From a virus: DNA of 64,000 nucleotides. The position numbers were made by a program, and so were the translations under genes. Shown here one piece after another: positions 59,415 through 64,000 of this stretch; within the stretch, counting starts at the first letter, position 1, and each line of letters begins with the position of its first letter. The stretch is taken from the IMG/VR virus record IMGVR_UViG_3300021378_000014, positions 17,417 through 81,416 of that record, one strand, 5' to 3'. The notes below the pieces were generated by a model. The model ran no database searches and was not told where the DNA came from. It saw only the letters and a list, made by a program, of their open reading frames with translations.

Positions 59415-61952
59415 ATGCCTAAACTATTTAATAGTCTTTCTAATAATCAATATGTTAGTCAGCACGTAGGACTTCCTATTAAAGAGTTAGATACTCTAGG
59501 AACTACGCTAGAAACAAGATACAACGATAATATAGCTACAGCAGATAAGCTAGAAGTTGGACTTGCAAATTTAAAAGTACGTGATGTAAATCGTCCTATT
59601 GTTCAGGGGCAATTAGATAATGTACGTAAAGGTTTAGCTTCAACTGTAGAAGCAGGTAACTGGGAAAATGCTAGTATGTTAGTTAGACAACAAGCTAAAG
59701 CTGTAGCTACTAGTCCTGAACTTGCTGGAGCGTTAGAAGATAAAGCTCAATATGATGCTTGGACTGCTGAACTTAATGCTGGTTTAAAAGATGGTACTTA
59801 TAACAAAGAGCAGTACGATTTTTATTTAACTAAAGCTGCAGAACAAAATGGTAAACCTATTGAAGTTGATCCTGATACTGGTTCGGTATCTAATGTTTTT
59901 AATTTTGGCAAGCCTACTAAGGATATGTCAGAAGAAATCAAAAAGTACATGACTGAACTAAGTAGGTTATGGAAATCTAATACTGTTGACAGTCCAGTAT
60001 CTGTTACATATACCGATAAAGCAGGAAAACAAGTTCAAGGTTCTATTATGTATAAAGATGGTAAAACAGGAGCACCTCCTGGTTACTATGACGTAGAACA
60101 AAAAAAATACATAACTGAAGATGAAGTTCGTAGTGCTATGACAGCTGCAGTTATGGGTGATCCTAAATATCGTTCTTTTGTTGAAGAATCAAGTAGAATT
60201 AAAGCTTGGCAAGCAGAAAAAACTAACGGAGGAGTATTTACTATAAATGATCTTGCCGGACCAACTAATCCTAATGCTGTATTTACTTTAGAAGAATTTA
60301 GTGCTCTTGAGGCCTCTTTACTTGCAGAAGGTAAAGATCCAGACGCTATATTAGCTGATCCTGATATGGTGAAAGCTTACTTTATGTTAGGTAGTCGTAA
60401 TGAAATTATTAACGGCATGATTGAAGCTCCAGTTCAAGCTACAGCATTTCAAGAAACTGAACATAAATTTATGGTTGATATACAGTTTCAAGAAGCTTTA
60501 AGATTACGTAATGATTTAGCTAAAGTAAGAGAACAAGGACGTCAAGCTAGACAAACACAGCGAGCAAAGCAAGATTATGAAAAAGAAGCTGCTGCTCAAT
60601 TTGTAGTTAAAAATAGAGGTCCAGTTATTGATAAACAAGCTACTGATAATGCTAGTATTGCTGCTGGAGTTGCTGAACGTCAAACAGAATTAAAGCAAGT
60701 TCAAGCAGAAATAGCAAGACACCAAGCTGCTGGTACTAATCCTAATGATATTGCACAATTAATGCAAAAAGAAGCTCAACTCAAAACTCAAATTAGTATC
60801 TCTGGAGGACAAGTAGCTAGTAAAGCAATAGCATATTATAATACACCAGAAGGTAATGATTTAGCTAAAGAACTTTATACCAGATATAAAGAATTTAATC
60901 CTAAAGTTAGAGGAAAAGAATTAAGTTTTGAAGAATTTAAAAATCAGATTGTAACACCAGATCAGAAAGCTTCTGGATGGTGGGGACGTTTACTTAATAA
61001 AACAGTGGCTTTTACAGAAGGATTAGCACCAGAAAATAATGCTAATAGTTTTAATGATTTTATGCAAACTAGTCATAATAAATTAATGCGTCGTATTGAC
61101 AAAGTAGAAGCTGCTAATGAACTTCCAGGACTTTCTGGTTTTACTTATGATAGTGAAGATTTAGGAAATAAATCTGCTATTTTTAGAGTAGCTAATGAAA
61201 CTAAAACTAGAGCGTATGAACAAAACCGTACAGGTTATTATATACCTAATGGTAATGGGGGTGAATTATCAGCTGTAGAGTGGGAAACAGCTTTACGTAA
61301 AAAGTATGCAGCTCAAGATTTAGAAGTTAAAATTGTAACATCAGATGCTGATCATAGTAGTAATGGAGTTGCTTTATTTCCTGATAAAATTGCAGTAGTT
61401 GATAAAAAAACAGGAGCTACAATAAGAGAAGAATGGATTTATCCTATTGACGGAGGTGCTGATGAAATGCTACAAATTGGTATACGTGGACGTAAAGAAT
61501 TTCCACGTGGTACTCAAGCGCATGAAGATGCTACTCGTATGGCTGCAATGGGTACATATACTAATTTAATTCAAGCAGATTTGAATAAAGCTAGTGCTGA
61601 TGTTAAACCTGGAAGCGGTCGTACTTGGAAAGGTGAGCCTATTGATATATCAGATGGTGGAGGTACATTACGAGTAATTCCAGTGAAAGTAGATCAACCA
61701 AATTATGATCCACAAACTGGAGCTAAAATTGGTAATAATACTAGATGGCAATTTCAAGCTGTTGATGCTGACGGTAATACTACAGATGCTCACGGTAAAC
61801 CTTATGGATTTATTCCAAATAGGGCGTATTTTGATGCTAATGGTAATATTAATGTAGATGGAATTGATAGTCCGACGGATATTCGTTTATATCAATTTGA
61901 AAATGTTAATGACGCAAAAGTAAGTATTTACAAATTAAATAACGGAGAGTAA
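59415..61952 (+). CDS. Putative cargo virion protein, 845 aa
   Basis: Largely helical. Residues ~30-130 hold a heptad region, ~360-480 a long coiled coil (EALRLRNDLAKVREQGRQARQTQRAKQDYEKEA), and the C-terminal third is mixed alpha/beta (PGSGRTWKGEPIDISDGGGTLRVIPV). No enzymatic motif is evident. Its place after the muzzle and first cargo gene and its overlap with the next (TAATG) suggest it is packaged in the head and released on infection. Confidence 0.6.
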   Translation: MPKLFNSLSNNQYVSQHVGLPIKELDTLGTTLETRYNDNIATADKLEVGLANLKVRDVNRPIVQGQLDNVRKGLASTVEAGNWENASMLVRQQAKAVATSPELAGALEDKAQYDAWTAELNAGLKDGTYNKEQYDFYLTKAAEQNGKPIEVDPDTGSVSNVFNFGKPTKDMSEEIKKYMTELSRLWKSNTVDSPVSVTYTDKAGKQVQGSIMYKDGKTGAPPGYYDVEQKKYITEDEVRSAMTAAVMGDPKYRSFVEESSRIKAWQAEKTNGGVFTINDLAGPTNPNAVFTLEEFSALEASLLAEGKDPDAILADPDMVKAYFMLGSRNEIINGMIEAPVQATAFQETEHKFMVDIQFQEALRLRNDLAKVREQGRQARQTQRAKQDYEKEAAAQFVVKNRGPVIDKQATDNASIAAGVAERQTELKQVQAEIARHQAAGTNPNDIAQLMQKEAQLKTQISISGGQVASKAIAYYNTPEGNDLAKELYTRYKEFNPKVRGKELSFEEFKNQIVTPDQKASGWWGRLLNKTVAFTEGLAPENNANSFNDFMQTSHNKLMRRIDKVEAANELPGLSGFTYDSEDLGNKSAIFRVANETKTRAYEQNRTGYYIPNGNGGELSAVEWETALRKKYAAQDLEVKIVTSDADHSSNGVALFPDKIAVVDKKTGATIREEWIYPIDGGADEMLQIGIRGRKEFPRGTQAHEDATRMAAMGTYTNLIQADLNKASADVKPGSGRTWKGEPIDISDGGGTLRVIPVKVDQPNYDPQTGAKIGNNTRWQFQAVDADGNTTDAHGKPYGFIPNRAYFDANGNINVDGIDSPTDIRLYQFENVNDAKVSIYKLNNGE

Positions 61953-64000
61953 TGGAAGATAACAAACCAACAAATAGCGTAGAACCAGGAAATGCAGTAG
62001 ATAACAGTGTAAAACCTGGAGATATAGCTACTACAAATACTGACCCGTCGCAAGGTACTACTACTCAAGGAGTATCTCGTGTAAGTCAATTACAGCAGTT
62101 AAATCCGTTTAATAATAGAAATGCATTTATTAAATCTAATGTTGCTACAGATACTGGTGCATTTGCAGATACTACTTCATATTCTCCAGTTAGCGCTAAA
62201 GAGTATGCTAAATATTTTAGCGAAGGTGTTAGTGAACTACCTAATATTCAACAAGCAAAAGCTCGTAATCAAGCTGCTTATAGTCAATTATTTAATTGGG
62301 CAGTACAAGCTACAGGTGAAGTAGTTGGTGGTACTATTAGTGGAGTTGGTAGTATTTACGAAGGATTAGATTATGCAATGTCATCTTATGATAGACAAAA
62401 TGCAGATTTTACCAATATTATCATGAATGTTGGTGAAGGTATTAGTCAATGGAGTAGAGAAATTGCTCCTATTCATCGTATGAATCCTAATCGAGCTTTT
62501 GATCCAGGAGATTTTGGTTGGTGGGCTGAAAATGGAGTTAGTATTGCTAGTAGTCTTTCAATGATTATTCCTGCGCGTATGGTCGTAGGGGGTGCTCGCT
62601 GGCTTGGACGGATAGCTAAATTAACTGATAAAGTTGGAGATACTGCTAAGTTCATTGGTGATGCTGCACTTAGTGCTGTTGTTATGCGTAACGCAGAAAA
62701 TATGCGTGAAAGTATGCAAGTTGCAGCTACTGCTAAAAAAGATGTATATGAACGTTTACAAGGAATGGACGATGAAACTTACGCTGATTATCTTAAAACT
62801 GATATTGGGCAAGAGTGGTTATCTAGTAATAAAGGTCAAGGTACTAAAGAAGATTTAGCTAGATATGTAGCTGCTCAATCTGGTTGGCATAGTTATAATG
62901 TTAATTCTGTAAATATTGTATTTGATTTTTTGCAAACTGCGACGGCCCTTAAAGCTTTAAGTGGAGCCAGTAGAACTGGAGCTGCTGGAAGTAGAGCTGT
63001 AGCAAAAGCTCAAGTTGCTGCTATAGGTAAACCTTTAAGTAGAGTTGGTAGATTTGCTGCAATGGCTTCTCCGACAGTTGGAGCTTTTGGTGCACAACTT
63101 ACAGAAGGTATCGAAGAAATTATCAATTCAATTGGTAGTGCTGAAGGTGCAGCTTTTACTAAGCAAGCTTTAGGTGAAGATATTGGTACGTTTGATCAAC
63201 GACTTGAAAAGAATTTACAAGATCCTCATACTTGGAATGCTGGTTTATGGGGAGTACTTGGAGGTGTAGCTTTTCATGGTGTACAACGTCTTATTGAAAG
63301 TAAAGGTATTAAAGCAGTTACTCAGCAAAAAGTTGCTGAAATTGGTAATCGTGCTAGTTTGATGAAAAATACTCTTACTACATTACCTATTTTAGAAAAA
63401 CAATACGCTGATGGTAAAATTAGTAAAACTGATTACGATAGTAATAAACGTGTAATGTTTAATACTCTTGGTTATCAGATGGGACTTAGTGCTGCTATGT
63501 CAGGTAATATGAATTTACTTGAAGATCAACTACATTCTCCTGAATATCAAAAGCAACTTGAAGATTCTTTAACCGAAGAACAGAAACAAAGTTTAGGTCT
63601 TACTGATACTGTAGGTATTGATTCTGTAATGCAAAAGCTAATAGAAAAAGCTAGAGCCGCTGAACGTATTTATAATAAATATAACAACCGAGTAATTAAA
63701 CCTGGTGTTAGTGAAGAAGTTGTAGCAAGGCAACGCGCTTTGCAGATGGATGCTGAATTTAATTTAGATACACAACGTGATGAATTAACTAAAGCTGAAT
63801 TAGAAGTTGAACGTTTAATGCCAAATATGAGCATTACTACTTCTTTCTTTAGAGAAAGTATTCAATTAAAAGCTAATCGTGAAGCTAAAGCTATTTTAGA
63901 AACAGCACTTACAAATAAAAATACTACAGATAAAGCTAAAGCTTCTATTGTTAAGCAAATTCAATTGCTTAAAGAAAACAATGAAACATTAGCGGCTAGT
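61952..64000 (+). CDS. Large virion protein with hydrophobic segments (3' end outside window)
   Basis: ATG at 61952 overlaps the preceding stop as TAATG. The frame stays open to the window end (683 codons). The N-terminus is disordered (Asn/Thr/Pro-rich). Around residues 115-145 there is a Gly-rich hydrophobic segment (EVVGGTISGVGSIYEGLDYAM). Further hydrophobic helices (VSIASSLSMIIPARMVVGG; SAVVMRNAEN) alternate with coiled coil. The mix suits a membrane-penetrating ejected protein. In crAss-like genomes the giant RNA polymerase genes usually lie downstream, beyond this window. Confidence 0.6.
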   Translation, partial: MEDNKPTNSVEPGNAVDNSVKPGDIATTNTDPSQGTTTQGVSRVSQLQQLNPFNNRNAFIKSNVATDTGAFADTTSYSPVSAKEYAKYFSEGVSELPNIQQAKARNQAAYSQLFNWAVQATGEVVGGTISGVGSIYEGLDYAMSSYDRQNADFTNIIMNVGEGISQWSREIAPIHRMNPNRAFDPGDFGWWAENGVSIASSLSMIIPARMVVGGARWLGRIAKLTDKVGDTAKFIGDAALSAVVMRNAENMRESMQVAATAKKDVYERLQGMDDETYADYLKTDIGQEWLSSNKGQGTKEDLARYVAAQSGWHSYNVNSVNIVFDFLQTATALKALSGASRTGAAGSRAVAKAQVAAIGKPLSRVGRFAAMASPTVGAFGAQLTEGIEEIINSIGSAEGAAFTKQALGEDIGTFDQRLEKNLQDPHTWNAGLWGVLGGVAFHGVQRLIESKGIKAVTQQKVAEIGNRASLMKNTLTTLPILEKQYADGKISKTDYDSNKRVMFNTLGYQMGLSAAMSGNMNLLEDQLHSPEYQKQLEDSLTEEQKQSLGLTDTVGIDSVMQKLIEKARAAERIYNKYNNRVIKPGVSEEVVARQRALQMDAEFNLDTQRDELTKAELEVERLMPNMSITTSFFRESIQLKANREAKAILETALTNKNTTDKAKASIVKQIQLLKENNETLAAS

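Noticed and set aside
1-64000. Recoding of TAG or TGA as in some crAss-like phages
   Set aside because: Many genes here end in TAG or TGA directly before the next start, full-length homologue-sized proteins are open under the standard code, and no suppressor tRNA is seen.
1-64000. Integrase, transposase or insertion sequence
   Set aside because: No catalytic motifs or terminal repeats of such elements were seen; the fibre module looks exchanged by homologous recombination.

Overview
The window looks like about two thirds of the genome of a crAss-like podovirus (order Crassvirales) infecting a member of the Bacteroidota. The evidence is an AT-rich genome with two long divergent gene blocks, the diagnostic crAss-type set (large terminase, ~810 aa portal, ~500 aa major capsid protein, ~1400 aa muzzle-like tail protein followed by large cargo-type proteins), Bacteroidota-style promoter boxes (TTG, 20 nt, TATCTTTG at 29555-29585), starts that mostly lack a Shine-Dalgarno sequence, and fibre genes carrying Bacteroidota-like signal peptides. 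TAA, TGA and TAG all end genes here, so the standard code is in use.

Layout. From 28289 leftwards to 1, all genes are on the minus strand. The first part (28.3-22.7 kb) holds small early genes, several zinc-ribbon proteins, a chain of micro-genes, a tRNA-Leu(UAA) and an odd tRNA-like RNA. Next come replication and recombination genes (22.5-4.6 kb): a RepL-like initiator, a Dda-like SF1 helicase, family A DNA polymerase, an SF2 helicase, a DnaB-like helicase, a RecT-like annealing protein, two abundant acidic-tailed proteins, a Toprim primase, a RusA-like resolvase and an ATP-dependent DNA ligase. Two cell-wall hydrolases (SleB-like and GH24) and several membrane-anchored proteins lie among them. 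The left edge cuts a P-loop (d)NMP-kinase-like gene. Intrinsic terminators divide this strand into units.

The 838 nt intergenic region 28290-29127 separates the blocks. It contains a compact structured RNA candidate, several palindromes and AT-rich direct repeats, and is the best candidate for the replication origin and divergent control region. From 29128 rightwards all genes are on the plus strand: a few small genes, a PD-(D/E)XK nuclease, then terminase, portal, scaffold-like protein, major capsid protein, other virion proteins, a fibre cluster (44.6-50.1 kb), membrane/holin-like proteins, connector-type proteins, the muzzle-like protein and cargo-type proteins. The last gene runs off the window.

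The most unusual signal is a ~19 bp hairpin-forming sequence (consensus CTTTCCCAGTAATAGAAAG) scattered about 18 times over 51 kb, in both orientations, in genes and between them. Inside genes it is read in several frames and its arms co-vary, so selection or mobility must act on nucleic acid and not on protein. Other notable items are a 42 nt exact duplication of a virion gene inside an unrelated early gene, a fibre module that appears recently exchanged and has left a remnant of the old C-terminus, three consecutive fibre-like proteins with signal peptides, and the tRNA-like RNA with a ~100 nt insertion.
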